Notes under the pieces: generated by a model
What the model was told of the DNA's origin: nothing
Database searches by the model: none
Seen by the model: only the letters and a program-made list of their open reading frames with translations
Assembly: GCA_043719475.1 (NCBI GenBank)
Contig: JAYSTS010000179.1
Location: 16,582-80,581, forward strand
DNA: 64,000 nt
Source: SYFY01 sp043719475
Lineage (GTDB): Bacteria > Pseudomonadota > Gammaproteobacteria > Pseudomonadales > Azotimanducaceae
Direction of reading: 5' to 3'
Position numbers and translations under genes: made by a program
Shown: piece after piece, positions 33,157 to 42,789 of the stretch
Layout of the letters: each line of letters opens with the position of its first letter
Numbering within the stretch: the first letter of the stretch is position 1

Positions 33157-34509
33157 AGCAGAAAATACTTCGGCACGGATGGCATCAGGGGACGAGTAGG
33201 GACTTATCCGATCACCCCAGAATTCTGTCTGCGCCTGGGATGGGCAGTGGGCCGTGTGTTTGCACAGCGAGGTCGAAGCCAGATCCTGATTGGTAAAGAC
33301 ACCCGCATTTCAGGCTACATGCTTGAGTCGGTGCTGGAGTCAGGGTTAGCGAGTGCAGGTGTAAACGTTGGTCTGATTGGCCCGATGCCGACGCCCGGTA
33401 TCGCTTATCTCACCAGAACGCTTCGAGCCGATGCAGGAATCGTGATCTCTGCTTCCCACAACCCCTTCTACGACAACGGCATCAAGTTTTTTGATGGCAC
33501 GGGTAACAAACTGGCCGACGAAGTCGAGCTGGAAATCGAAGCCATGCTTGAGAGCAAGATGGTCTGCGTTTCCTCCGAACAGCTCGGTAAGGCGTCGCGA
33601 TTGCCAGATGCGGCTGGTCGGTATATCGAGTTTTGCAAGGCGACGGTAGATCGGGGTTTCCGACTGAACGGCCTGCGCATCGTGCTGGATTGTGCCCACG
33701 GTGCCACCTATCACGTGGCGCCGGGTGTTTTCGAGGAACTCGGCGCGGATACCATTGTCATCGGCGCTGAACCTGACGGCATGAACATCAATGCAGGGTG
33801 TGGGTCGACGCATACCGATAAGCTAATTGAAAAGGTACGCGAGTATCGAGCGGACGTTGGCATAGCCTTTGATGGCGATGGCGATCGAGTGCTGATGGTC
33901 GATGGCCAAGGCGTAGAGCATGACGGGGACGAATTGCTTTATATCATTGCCAATCATCGTCATCGTAAAGGTGAGCTCGGTGGTGGGGTTGTTGGCACTG
34001 TGATGTCGAACTTCGGGCTCGAGCGAGCGCTTACGGAGAAAGGGATTCCGTTTGATCGCGCGGCGGTCGGTGACCGATATGTGCTTGAACGAATGAAATC
34101 CAGTGGTTGGCAACTCGGCGGTGAGTCGTCAGGCCACATCGTCTGCTTGGACCGAACCACAACCGGAGACGGCATCGTGGCCGCTCTTCAGGTTTTGCGT
34201 GCCTCCATCGAGGCCGATCTGCCCATTGAACGACTTCTCGATGGCATGCAAAAAACCCCTCAGATCATGATCAATGTGAAAGTGTCTGATCCCAAAGGCG
34301 TTGCCGGGCACGCTGAGTTGAAACGCGCCGTGCTGGAAAAAGAAGGCATTCTACAAGGACGCGGCCGGATTCTCGTTCGACCTTCCGGAACGGAGCCTGT
34401 GCTGCGTGTCATGGTCGAAGGCGAGGATTCGCTCGAAGTGAAGGCCATTGCAGAAGAGTTGGCCTATGTGGCTGAAAACCTCAACGGCTCTCACAACGGA
34501 GAGTCGTAA
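33154..34509 (+). CDS. glmM: Phosphoglucosamine mutase
   Basis: Converts glucosamine-6-phosphate to glucosamine-1-phosphate for UDP-GlcNAc, hence peptidoglycan and lipid A. The family N-terminus RKYFGTDGIRGRVG follows the ATG at 33154. The phosphoserine loop is IVISASHNPFYDNGIKFFDG (about residues 97-116), the Mg2+ loop is GIAFDGDGDRVLMVDGQG, and the phosphate-binding end is LVRPSGTEPVLRVMVEG. At 451 aa it is standard. Two upstream in-frame ATGs in the 18-bp repeats could add 7 or 13 residues. Confidence 0.97.
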   Translation: MSRKYFGTDGIRGRVGTYPITPEFCLRLGWAVGRVFAQRGRSQILIGKDTRISGYMLESVLESGLASAGVNVGLIGPMPTPGIAYLTRTLRADAGIVISASHNPFYDNGIKFFDGTGNKLADEVELEIEAMLESKMVCVSSEQLGKASRLPDAAGRYIEFCKATVDRGFRLNGLRIVLDCAHGATYHVAPGVFEELGADTIVIGAEPDGMNINAGCGSTHTDKLIEKVREYRADVGIAFDGDGDRVLMVDGQGVEHDGDELLYIIANHRHRKGELGGGVVGTVMSNFGLERALTEKGIPFDRAAVGDRYVLERMKSSGWQLGGESSGHIVCLDRTTTGDGIVAALQVLRASIEADLPIERLLDGMQKTPQIMINVKVSDPKGVAGHAELKRAVLEKEGILQGRGRILVRPSGTEPVLRVMVEGEDSLEVKAIAEELAYVAENLNGSHNGES

Positions 34510-34629
34510 TTCACGTTGCCGCTTAGCGGGGCTCTTCGCCCAGCAAGATGCAGGCTCTTTCTTTCGCGATGATGATTTTTCCAAATTTGCCGTATACCAT
34601 TGCCCGCCCTTCGGCCAGCGAGCTGATGC

Positions 34630-35397
34630 ATGCCTGATTCTGGACGCCGACGAATTGTCGCTGCCAATTGGAAAATGCATGGTTCCATGGGGATGGTACG
34701 GGAGTATGTGGCACGGTTGGCACCCGTTGCGGGGGTAGAACTCGTGATCTGTCCGCCCGCTCCCTATTTGTGTGCTGTGCAAGCTCTGCTTGTTGATCGG
34801 GCAAATTATGTTGCGGTGGGTTCGCAGGATGTGCACGAGGACGCCAATGGTGCGTTCACCGGCGAAATTTCGGCTGAAATGGTTGCCGAATCTGGGGCGC
34901 GATGGACCATCGTCGGCCACTCGGAGCGGAGGCGATATGCCGGTGAGTCGGATGAACGGATCGCCGGCAAGATCAAGGCCGCTATTCGTGCGGGATTGCA
35001 GCCGATTCTTTGCGTTGGTGAGACGATCGAAGAGCGTCAGGGCGGCGCAGCAAAAATTGCTGTGGATGGTCAATTGAAGGTGATTGCCACTCGTATTTCG
35101 AAGGCGGATTGGAGACAACTCATCGTTGCCTATGAGCCGGTTTGGGCGATTGGTACGGGGTACAGTGCGAGCGCTTTACAGATCGATGAAATGCACACTT
35201 TCATCAGGGAGGCCGTTCAGAGTCAGTTGGGCGAGTCGGTGGAGTTGACGGTGCTCTACGGTGGCAGTGTCAATGAATCGAACGCCGATGAGCTCTTCAG
35301 GTCGCCACACGTCGACGGTGCCCTGGTTGGAAATGCAGCTCTGGAAGGGGATCGCTTGGTGAATATTGCTCGAGCATTGCAACGGGCAAAGAGCTGA
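34630..35397 (+). CDS. tpiA: Triosephosphate isomerase
   Basis: Interconverts DHAP and glyceraldehyde-3-phosphate. Substrate lysine is in RIVAANWKMHGSMG, the catalytic His in WTIVGHSERRRYAGES, and the catalytic Glu with loop 6 in VAYEPVWAIGTGYSASALQ. The phosphate-binding YGGSVNESNADEL is at the end. Length 255 aa. It sits in the glmM-tpiA-secG order found across gammaproteobacteria. Confidence 0.98.
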   Translation: MPDSGRRRIVAANWKMHGSMGMVREYVARLAPVAGVELVICPPAPYLCAVQALLVDRANYVAVGSQDVHEDANGAFTGEISAEMVAESGARWTIVGHSERRRYAGESDERIAGKIKAAIRAGLQPILCVGETIEERQGGAAKIAVDGQLKVIATRISKADWRQLIVAYEPVWAIGTGYSASALQIDEMHTFIREAVQSQLGESVELTVLYGGSVNESNADELFRSPHVDGALVGNAALEGDRLVNIARALQRAKS

Positions 35398-35471
35398 ATA
35401 CGTAGGTTGTTTGTTTACATGGTGCCGTTGCGGTGAGTCCTGCCCGGCAACTGACAAAGAAGTGGTAACAG

Positions 35472-35843
35472 ATGGAAGCGCTTGAATCGATATTGTTGAT
35501 CCTGCTGGTCGCAGATGCCGTAGGGCTTACCGTGCTGGTGTTGTTGCAGCAAGGTAAGGGTGCCGATGTCGGCGCAGCTTTCGGTAGTGGCTCCGCGAAC
35601 ACCGTATTTGGTAGTGCTGGGGCGGGTTCATTCATGACACAAATGACGGTATGGCTTGCGGTCGGTTTCTTTCTGATTGCATTTGGTCTTGCCTATACCG
35701 CCAAACAGAAAGCCTCACAGGTCAGTATTGAAGGCTTGCCGGTTGTTCCAGCGGCAATGGAATCGAAGTCCGATGACAAGCCAGCTGATACGGAGTTGAC
35801 TCCGAAATCCGAGGGTGTAGATTCCGGACTGCCAGACGTTTAG
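35472..35843 (+). CDS. secG: Preprotein translocase subunit SecG
   Basis: Small SecYEG subunit with two membrane helices: LESILLILLVADAVGLTVLV (residues about 4-23) and MTVWLAVGFFLIAFGLAYTA (about 58-77). Between them is the family motif LLQQGKGADVGAAFGSGSAN with TVFGSAGAGSF. The C-terminal cytoplasmic tail is Ser/Asp-rich. Directly upstream of tRNA-Leu, the classical secG-leuU-metY order. Confidence 0.96.
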   Translation: MEALESILLILLVADAVGLTVLVLLQQGKGADVGAAFGSGSANTVFGSAGAGSFMTQMTVWLAVGFFLIAFGLAYTAKQKASQVSIEGLPVVPAAMESKSDDKPADTELTPKSEGVDSGLPDV

Positions 35844-35863
35844 GGTTTGAACAAGAGACTTAT

Positions 35864-35949
35864 GCCGAAGTGGTGAAATTGGTAGACACGCTATCTTGAG
35901 GGGGTAGTGGGCATTGCCCGTGCGAGTTCGAGTCTCGCCTTCGGCACCA
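35864..35949 (+). tRNA. tRNA-Leu (GAG)
   Basis: Class II tRNA with acceptor GCCGAAG/CTTCGGC, anticodon stem CTATC/GGTAG with loop TTGAGGG (anticodon GAG), a long variable arm (TGGGCATTGCCCG) and encoded CCA. It lies between secG and the initiator tRNA. Confidence 0.97.
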
Positions 35950-35999
35950 GACAGATTTTTCAAGACCGTCACGTTCTTTCCAGATACCAGCATCAATGG

Positions 36000-36028
36000 T
36001 TGCGTGCCTTGGGGCACCTCCCTATAAT
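36000..36028 (+). promoter_or_regulatory. Sigma70 promoter of the initiator tRNA / rimP operon
   Basis: TTGCGT (36000-36005), exactly 17 bp, then a perfect TATAAT (36023-36028). The discriminator is GC-rich (cccgcccc), as in stringently controlled stable-RNA promoters. Confidence 0.75.
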
Positions 36029-36043
36029 CCCGCCCCTTGCTGA

Positions 36044-36120
<77 letters not shown>

Positions 36121-36322
36121 ACTTCTGGTGGCACTCGTTGTTGATCCGAAATCTGTAACAAGGTTCAGATCAGATGCGGGTGTTGCCATCTGGGTAGCTA
36201 TGCTTCGCCGTAGTTGGTCTACGGTGAACAGACTAAAGTCAGCGGGATCGTCCGTGACTGGTCGAGTAGCTCTGAAGCTCTGATCGTAGAAATCCTGATC
36301 CAGTCACGTGAGCGAAAGTCGA

Positions 36323-36352
36323 ATGGGCGTTTAGCCCATTTTTTTTTCCTTC
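36323..36352 (+). terminator. Intrinsic terminator/attenuator between metY and rimP
   Basis: ATGGGC-GTTTA-GCCCAT is followed by nine T. It should partly separate tRNA and operon transcription. The rest of the 312-bp metY-rimP gap (36121-36432) holds no ORF or RNA family that I recognise. Confidence 0.9.
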
Positions 36353-36432
36353 GGCGCAGTGCTGCCGACGGTCGGGGCTTGGTGTCCTGATCAAGAGTCG
36401 AAGCCTGTTGCTGCGAATGGCAGGTTCTGAGG

Positions 36433-36891
36433 TTGAATCGGAAGGAACAGGAATTGGAAACGCTGCTGAATCCCGTAGTCGGGAGCCAGGAGTGCGAGAT
36501 CTGGGGCGTGGAGTTCGTTGCTCAAGGGCGACATTCGCGCTTGCGGATCTATATAGAAAAAGAGGCGGGCATCACCGTCGAAGATTGCGAGAGGGTGAGC
36601 CGACAGGTCAGCGATGTGCTGGATGTCAGCGAAGTCGTAACCGGCGAGTACACACTTGAAGTGTCCTCACCCGGCATGGATCGAACCCTCTTCAAGCCCG
36701 CGCACTACGTGAGCAACGTGGGTGAACAAATCGACGTTCGGCTGCATCTTGCGTTTGATGGGAGCAAGCACTTTGTTGGTGTGCTTGCCGGGTTCGAGAA
36801 TGACGAGGCTTACGTTCATGTCGGGGCAGACGAGTTTGTCTTCCCGCTTGAAAACGTACAACGTGCACGCATCGTGCCCCGTTTTGATTGA
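36433..36891 (+). CDS. rimP: Ribosome maturation factor RimP
   Basis: Needed for 30S maturation. GVEFVAQGRHSRLRIYIEKE, then GITVEDCERVSRQVSDVLDV and TLEVSSPGMDRTLFKPAHYV are diagnostic. The start is a TTG at 36433, preceded by ctgagg; the family often begins near MNRKEQELETLL. Length 152 aa. It opens the rimP-nusA-infB-rbfA-truB-rpsO-pnp operon. Confidence 0.95.
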   Translation: MNRKEQELETLLNPVVGSQECEIWGVEFVAQGRHSRLRIYIEKEAGITVEDCERVSRQVSDVLDVSEVVTGEYTLEVSSPGMDRTLFKPAHYVSNVGEQIDVRLHLAFDGSKHFVGVLAGFENDEAYVHVGADEFVFPLENVQRARIVPRFD

Positions 36892-36906
36892 TAGAGACGA
36901 ACGAAA

Positions 36907-38397
36907 ATGAGCAAAGAAGTGCTGACGGTTGTTGATTCCGTTTCTCACGAAAAGGGAGTCGCCAAGGAACTGATATTCGAAGCGCTGGAAGCAGCGCTGG
37001 CGATGGCCAGCAAAAAGCGCTACGAAGAAGGCGCCGAATTCCGCGTGTCGATTGATCGCAACACCGGTGAGTATTCGACTTTTCGCGTGTGGGCGATTGT
37101 TGACCTCGAGTCAGTCGAGGAACCCAACCCTGCAGCACAAATTGATGTGACGGACGAGAGAGCCAAGAGCGCCTCGCTGAGTATTGGTGGTGTGATCGAG
37201 ACCCCAGTCGAATCAGTTGAATTTGGTCGCATTGCAGCGCAAACCGCGAAGCAGGTTATTGTTCAAAAAGTCAGGGAAGCCGAGCGGGCCAAAGTTGTCG
37301 CCGAGTACCTGCCTCGTGTTGGTGAGCTCGTTGCTGGAACGGTGAAAAAACTGGGTAGGGACAGCGTTATCGTTGACCTGGGTAACAATGCCGAGGGACT
37401 GTTGAAGCGAGAGCACCTCATTCCTCGCGAATCGTTCAGGGTCAACGATCGAATTCGTGCCTTGCTGCTGGAGGTTCAACCCGAAAACCGGGGCCCACAA
37501 CTCACGTTGACGCGGACATCGGCTGCCATGTTGGTGGAGCTGTTCAAGCTGGAAGTGCCGGAAGTTGCGGAGGATGTCATTCAGATTCGCGCAGCAGCGC
37601 GCGATCCTGGCTCACGCGCCAAAATCGCGGTTAAGACCAATGATGGTCGTATAGATCCAGTTGGAGCATGTGTCGGTATGCGTGGCTCTCGCGTCCAGGC
37701 TGTGTCGGGTGAGCTCGCGGGAGAGCGCATCGATATCGTTCCGTGGGACGACAATCCAGCGCAATTGGCAATCAACGCTCTGGAACCTGCCCAGGTAGCT
37801 TCCATTGTTGTTGATGAAGAAAGCCACACCATGGAAGTGGCAGTCTCTGAGGACAATCTGGCGCAAGCCATTGGTAGAGGTGGTCAAAACGTGCGCCTGG
37901 CGAGTGAGCTGACCGGCTGGACTCTGAACATCATGACCGAGGCCGAGGCGGAGCAGAAGCAGCAGAAGGAAGCCGGCCAGTTCATCCAGAATTTCATGAA
38001 CGTGCTGTCGGTGGATGAGGATGTAGCGATCGTGCTGGTGGAAGAAGGTTTCACCACCATTGAAGAGATTGCGTACGTGCCCATTGACGAGATGTCGGCC
38101 ATCGAGGGGTTCGATGCCGAAATCGTCGAAGAATTGCGAAATCGAGCCAAAGATGCCTTGCTTACCAAAGCTATTGCCAACGAAGAAATGCTGTCCGATC
38201 AGCAGCCTGCAGATGATCTTCTAGAAATGGAAGGCATGGATCGGCAGCTAGGCTTCGCACTGGCAAGCCACGGTGTGGTCTGCATGGAAGACCTGGCGGA
38301 ACTCGCCATCCCGGATCTGCTGGAAATCGCGCCCTCATTGAGCGAAACGAGAGCGGCGGAATTGATTATGACAGCGCGGGCTCCCTGGTTTGCATAG
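36907..38397 (+). CDS. nusA: Transcription termination/antitermination factor NusA
   Basis: Binds RNA polymerase and nascent RNA and controls pausing and termination. The N-terminal RNAP-binding domain starts MSKEVLTVVDSVSHEKGVAK. The S1 domain (ELVAGTVKKLGRDSVIVDLG) and two KH domains (VGACVGMRGSRVQAV; AIGRGGQNVRLASELTGW) follow. Two C-terminal acidic repeats (VLVEEGFTTIEEIAYVPIDE; MDRQLGFALASHGVVCMEDL) mark the gammaproteobacterial form. Length 496 aa. Confidence 0.98.
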   Translation: MSKEVLTVVDSVSHEKGVAKELIFEALEAALAMASKKRYEEGAEFRVSIDRNTGEYSTFRVWAIVDLESVEEPNPAAQIDVTDERAKSASLSIGGVIETPVESVEFGRIAAQTAKQVIVQKVREAERAKVVAEYLPRVGELVAGTVKKLGRDSVIVDLGNNAEGLLKREHLIPRESFRVNDRIRALLLEVQPENRGPQLTLTRTSAAMLVELFKLEVPEVAEDVIQIRAAARDPGSRAKIAVKTNDGRIDPVGACVGMRGSRVQAVSGELAGERIDIVPWDDNPAQLAINALEPAQVASIVVDEESHTMEVAVSEDNLAQAIGRGGQNVRLASELTGWTLNIMTEAEAEQKQQKEAGQFIQNFMNVLSVDEDVAIVLVEEGFTTIEEIAYVPIDEMSAIEGFDAEIVEELRNRAKDALLTKAIANEEMLSDQQPADDLLEMEGMDRQLGFALASHGVVCMEDLAELAIPDLLEIAPSLSETRAAELIMTARAPWFA

Positions 38398-38494
38398 CCG
38401 ATGGGTTCATCGAGCAATGATTGACTGGTCCCGCATTTAGAAAAGACTGGAGGCGAAGGCTCCCAGCAAAACGGCGTAAAGAGCGGAAATAACT

Positions 38495-41053
38495 ATGGCC
38501 GATGTTACGGTTGAACAACTCGCAAGCACAGTAGGCGTTGCTGTAGAACGGCTGCTGTCGCAAATGCGTGAAGCCGGCCTCCCGCACTCCCGGGTGGGTG
38601 AATCCGTTTCCGAAGAACAGAAGCAAGTGCTCCTCGCCTATCTCAAACGGGCGCATGGAGGGGAGGACTCGTCACCTAACAAGATCACGCTGACGCGAAA
38701 ATCTGTAGGTACCCTCAAGACTGGCCAAGGTAAAGCTGGCCGCAGTGTGACTGTCGAAGTTCGGCGCAAACGTGTTTTCGTGAAGCGCGGAGAAACAGAA
38801 GAACAGGCCACCGAATCAGCCCCGCCCATAACATCGCAGACAGAAGTTGAAACCAAGCGCATCAGAGAAGAAGAAGCCCGTCGTGCCGAGGCGCTGCATC
38901 GGGAAGAGGAGCAGCGGCGACTGGAAGAAGAGCGCCGGCTCGAAGAAGTACGACTGAAAGAAGAAGAGCGGTTGCGTCTCGAAGCGGAAAAGCTGGCGAA
39001 GGAAGCGGCTGAGCTGAAAGCTCGAGTACAAACGACACCGGCGGTTGATGATGTTGCGATCAAGACTGCAGACGAGCAAGCCAAGACTCAGGCAGAAGAG
39101 CGTGGCGGAAAGCGGACGCGCGGCAAAGAGCGCGAAAAGGACCGTGATCGTCGAGGACGTGATGGCGTCGTTGAACCCGTGCAAAGCGGTCGCTCTGAGC
39201 TGAAACTCAAGACAGCTCGCAGGCACAGACAGGGTGGTAGGGCAGGGCAGGGTTTTCACGTCGAACAACAGGGCGGGGAATTCCGACCCACGGAGTTCAT
39301 TTCCCACGAGGTGGATATTCCGGTTGCCATCACCGTTGGTGAGTTGGCGAGTCGCATGTCAGTCAAGGCGGGCGAAGTCATCAAACAATTGATGAAGCTG
39401 GGAGTGATGGCGACCATCAATCAGGCGATTGATCAGGACACCGCCACACTTGTTGTCGAAGAACTTGGCCACAAAGTGAAACTCGTTCGTGAAAACGCGA
39501 TCGAGATGGAACACACAGAGTCATTGCAGATTGAAGGCGAGCAAGTAGGCCGGCCGCCTGTTGTCACGGTTATGGGTCACGTTGACCATGGCAAGACTTC
39601 ACTTCTCGATTACATTCGCAAGGCCAAGGTTGTCAGCGGTGAAGCCGGCGGCATTACGCAGCACATCGGTGCGTATAGCGTGCCAACTGCAAAAGGTCGG
39701 GTAACCTTTATCGACACCCCAGGCCATGCTGCGTTTACCGCAATGCGGGCACGAGGCGCGCGGGTTACGGATATCGTCATTCTTGTCGTTGCTGCTGATG
39801 ATGGCGTGATGCCGCAGACGGAAGAAGCAATTCAGCATGCCAAAGCTGCGGGCGTGCCAATTATTGTTGCCATCAACAAGATGGATCTTCAAGGCGCGGA
39901 CCCGGAACGCGTTACCAGCGAACTGGCATCGCGCAACGTGATGCCGGATACATGGGGTGGCGACACCCAGTTTGTAAAAATCTCTGCGATTACGGGGCAG
40001 GGTATCGATGATCTTCTCGATGCAATTCTCTTGCAGGCAGAACTGCTGGAGTTGAAGGCAGTTCCAGAAGCACCGGCACGAGGCGTCGTTGTTGAGTCAC
40101 GGCTTGATCGTGGTCGTGGACCGGTTGTGACCATTCTGGTGCAGAACGGGACGCTACGGAAAAGCGACGTCGTCATTGCCGGTGAGTATTTTGGCAGGGC
40201 GCGGGCCATGATCGACGATCAAGGTAATCAGGTGGACAGCGTCCCACCATCGATGCCCGTCGAGCTGCTTGGTTTGTCAGGCACTCCGGGTGCTGGTGAT
40301 GATTTCGGCGTAGTGCCCGATGAACGCACAGCGCGTGAACTTGCAGATTTTCGTCGAGACCGGACCAACGAAAAACGGCAGGCGCTTCAGCAGTCTGCGA
40401 AGTTGGACAACATATTCGCGCACCTCGCAGAAGGCGAGAAGCGCGTGATGAAACTTGTCCTCAAGACTGATGTTCGCGGCAGCCTTGAAGCCATTACGCA
40501 GGCTTTGGCTGATATCGGCAATTCAGAAGTACAAGTCAGCGTACTTGGTGCTGGCGTCGGAGCGATTACCGAATCTGACGCGAACATGGCGTTGACATAT
40601 GGCGCGGTGATTTTTGGGTTCAATGTTCGGGCGGATAATTCAGCGAAAGCACTTATCGAACGCGAAGGGATGGAATTGCGCTACTACAGCATCATTTACG
40701 AGCTGATTGATGATGTTAAGAAAGTGCTCACAGGCATGTTGTCACCGGAAATTCGCGAGGAAATTGTTGGTGTTGCAGAAGTACGCGATGTCTTCCGTTC
40801 GCCAAAATATGGCCAGATCGCCGGCTGTATTGTCCTGGAGGGTAACGTCTTCCGAAGCAAGCCAATTCGCGTGCTGCGTGGCAATGTGGTGATTTTTCAG
40901 GGTGAGCTGGACTCGTTGCGCCGATTCAAGGATGACGTCAATGAGGTTCGCAGTGGTACTGAGTGCGGTATCGGCGTTCGCAACTACAACGATGTGAAAG
41001 TGGGCGATGTCATTGAAGTCTTCGACACGAAAGAGGTCGCTCGATCGCTGTGA
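38495..41053 (+). CDS. infB: Translation initiation factor IF-2
   Basis: GTPase that places fMet-tRNA on the 30S subunit. It has an N-terminal IF2N domain (VTVEQLASTVGVAVERLLSQ), a long charged Glu/Arg-rich linker (about residues 120-240), and a second IF2N region. The G domain has G1 VMGHVDHGKTSLLDYI, FIDTPGHAAFTAMRARGA and NKMD. Domains II-IV end at VGDVIEVFDTKEVARSL. Length 852 aa. The rbfA start overlaps the stop by 4 nt. Confidence 0.98.
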   Translation: MADVTVEQLASTVGVAVERLLSQMREAGLPHSRVGESVSEEQKQVLLAYLKRAHGGEDSSPNKITLTRKSVGTLKTGQGKAGRSVTVEVRRKRVFVKRGETEEQATESAPPITSQTEVETKRIREEEARRAEALHREEEQRRLEEERRLEEVRLKEEERLRLEAEKLAKEAAELKARVQTTPAVDDVAIKTADEQAKTQAEERGGKRTRGKEREKDRDRRGRDGVVEPVQSGRSELKLKTARRHRQGGRAGQGFHVEQQGGEFRPTEFISHEVDIPVAITVGELASRMSVKAGEVIKQLMKLGVMATINQAIDQDTATLVVEELGHKVKLVRENAIEMEHTESLQIEGEQVGRPPVVTVMGHVDHGKTSLLDYIRKAKVVSGEAGGITQHIGAYSVPTAKGRVTFIDTPGHAAFTAMRARGARVTDIVILVVAADDGVMPQTEEAIQHAKAAGVPIIVAINKMDLQGADPERVTSELASRNVMPDTWGGDTQFVKISAITGQGIDDLLDAILLQAELLELKAVPEAPARGVVVESRLDRGRGPVVTILVQNGTLRKSDVVIAGEYFGRARAMIDDQGNQVDSVPPSMPVELLGLSGTPGAGDDFGVVPDERTARELADFRRDRTNEKRQALQQSAKLDNIFAHLAEGEKRVMKLVLKTDVRGSLEAITQALADIGNSEVQVSVLGAGVGAITESDANMALTYGAVIFGFNVRADNSAKALIEREGMELRYYSIIYELIDDVKKVLTGMLSPEIREEIVGVAEVRDVFRSPKYGQIAGCIVLEGNVFRSKPIRVLRGNVVIFQGELDSLRRFKDDVNEVRSGTECGIGVRNYNDVKVGDVIEVFDTKEVARSL

Positions 41054-41454
41054 AACAGTATTCACAGGCTGGTGAACGAACACAGCGGGTCGCTGATTTT
41101 ATCAGGGACGAAGTTGCTCGTTTGCTACTACGTGATATGCGAGATCCGCGGATCGACATGGTGACTGTGACCGAGGTGCGGGTCAGCAAGGATCTGGCGT
41201 TTGCAGACATCTATGTGTCTTCGCTGCGTACCAATAACGAGATCGCGCGCAGTGCCATGATTGATACACTCAATGGCGCAGCAGGATGGATTCGTTCGGA
41301 GCTCGCAAAGCGCCATACCATGAGGACGACGCCTAGACCGAGGTTTCACTACGACGAACTCATCGAGTCGAGTGCAAAACTGGACCGAGCCATTGATAAG
41401 GCGATCGCTGCCGACAAAGAGCGTATTACGGAGGCGGACGATGAATCGACGTAG
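41050..41454 (+). CDS. rbfA: 30S ribosome-binding factor RbfA
   Basis: KH-like assembly factor for the 30S subunit and 16S 5' end processing. RTQRVADFIRDEVARLLLRD, VTVTEVRVSKDLAFADIYVS and the RHTMRTTPRPRFHYDELIE segment are typical. Start GTG 41050 overlaps infB by 4 nt, and its end overlaps the truB start by 14 nt. Confidence 0.96.
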   Translation: MKQYSQAGERTQRVADFIRDEVARLLLRDMRDPRIDMVTVTEVRVSKDLAFADIYVSSLRTNNEIARSAMIDTLNGAAGWIRSELAKRHTMRTTPRPRFHYDELIESSAKLDRAIDKAIAADKERITEADDEST

Positions 41455-42361
41455 TCGAGGCCGCCCGCTTGACGGGTTCCTGATCATGGACAAACCCGTC
41501 GGGCTCAGCTCCAATCAGGTCGTGCAGAAAGCCAAGAGAATGATGGATGCACAGAAGGTCGGTCACACGGGTAGTCTCGACCCGCTGGCCACGGGAGTGT
41601 TGCCACTCTGTTTTGGTGAAGCAACGAAGTTCTCGCAATACCTGCTTGATTCTGACAAGCGATACTGGACACGGATCCGCCTTGGGCAGACAACGAACAC
41701 AGGCGATTCCGACGGGCAGATTCTTGAAGAAAGACCCGTCAATGGTGTCACCGCCGAACGCATTGAGGCAGTGCTTGTCGAGTTTCGTGGCAGTATTGAA
41801 CAAACGCCGTCCATGTTTTCTGCGATCAAACATCATGGGCAACCTTTGTACAAACTTGCTCGAATGGGCGTGGAAGTCGAGCGAAAACCGAGAACGATCA
41901 GTGTCTACCACCTGGAGCTCGTCGCTTTCGATGGCGACTTTTTTGAGCTGGAACTGCACTGCAGCAAGGGAACGTATGTTCGGTCGTTAGCCGAGGACAT
42001 CGGTCAAAAACTTGGTTGTGGTGCGCACGTAGTTGCACTTCGAAGACGATCAGCCGGGCCGTTTCAGGAAGCTGACGTGATATCGTTTGAAGCTCTCGAA
42101 GTCGCATGCGATTCAAAAAACAGCGAAGGCTTTCTCAAACCCATTTCTTCTGCGGTCGGGAACTGGCCGGAAGTCAGTCTGAACGAGACGCTCGCTTATT
42201 ATCTACGGCAGGGACAACCAGTCATGGTGCCTCGTGCACCCACCCAAGGTTGGGTGCGGTTGGCTCTCCAAAACGAATCTTCCGCTGCATCGTTTATCGG
42301 TGTTGGGGAGGTCTTGGACGACGGGCGCATCGCGCCACGTCGGCTGGTATCGAGGGCATGA
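41441..42361 (+). CDS. truB: tRNA pseudouridine-55 synthase TruB
   Basis: Makes pseudouridine 55 in the T-loop of all elongator tRNAs. The catalytic motif is VGHTGSLDPLATGVLPLCFG with the active Asp. GFLIMDKPVGLSSNQVVQKA precedes it and the RNA-binding segment CSKGTYVRSLAEDIGQKLGC follows. I start at ATG 41441 (MNRRSRGRPLDG); the frame is open further upstream but overlaps rbfA. Length 306 aa, with a C-terminal PUA-like part. Confidence 0.96.
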   Translation: MNRRSRGRPLDGFLIMDKPVGLSSNQVVQKAKRMMDAQKVGHTGSLDPLATGVLPLCFGEATKFSQYLLDSDKRYWTRIRLGQTTNTGDSDGQILEERPVNGVTAERIEAVLVEFRGSIEQTPSMFSAIKHHGQPLYKLARMGVEVERKPRTISVYHLELVAFDGDFFELELHCSKGTYVRSLAEDIGQKLGCGAHVVALRRRSAGPFQEADVISFEALEVACDSKNSEGFLKPISSAVGNWPEVSLNETLAYYLRQGQPVMVPRAPTQGWVRLALQNESSAASFIGVGEVLDDGRIAPRRLVSRA

Positions 42362-42434
42362 CTGCAAATATGCGTGGTCATACTTGTGAGCGTTACCAGC
42401 GCTTTACAGGCATATTCAACAGGAGATCGAAAAC

Positions 42435-42704
42435 ATGGCATTGAACGCGGCTCGAAAAGCCGAAATCATCAAGGATTACCAACAAGGAACGAGCGATACA
42501 GGCTCGCCGGAAGTCCAGGTAGCTTTGCTGACTCACAACATCAACGAATTGCAGGACCACTTCAAGGCGCACAAAAAGGATCACCATTCACGGCGGGGTC
42601 TGATCCGCATGGTGAACCAGCGCCGAAAGTTGCTGGACTATCTCAAAGGCAAAAACACAGAGCGATATGCATCGCTGATTCAACGACTTGGTCTGCGTCG
42701 TTGA
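42435..42704 (+). CDS. rpsO: Small ribosomal subunit protein uS15
   Basis: Binds 16S rRNA early in 30S assembly. The sequence is typical at 89 aa: DTGSPEVQVALLTHNINELQ, HKKDHHSRRGLIRMVNQRRK and LLDYLKGKN...YASLIQRLGL. In E. coli it autoregulates its own mRNA; I cannot verify such a structure here. It precedes pnp by 85 bp, a gap that in relatives holds an RNase III site. Confidence 0.98.
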   Translation: MALNAARKAEIIKDYQQGTSDTGSPEVQVALLTHNINELQDHFKAHKKDHHSRRGLIRMVNQRRKLLDYLKGKNTERYASLIQRLGLRR

Positions 42705-42789
42705 GCAACACCCTGCCGCACGAGTCGCTGTCAGCTGTGGCTGTCGATGGTTTGTGCGTGGTGTCTGCAACCCTATATAAGGAGCTGAT

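Noticed and set aside
38638..39307. Ser/Arg-rich and Phe-rich antisense frames across the infB linker
   Set aside because: They are mirror images of the Glu/Arg/Lys-rich IF-2 linker codons.
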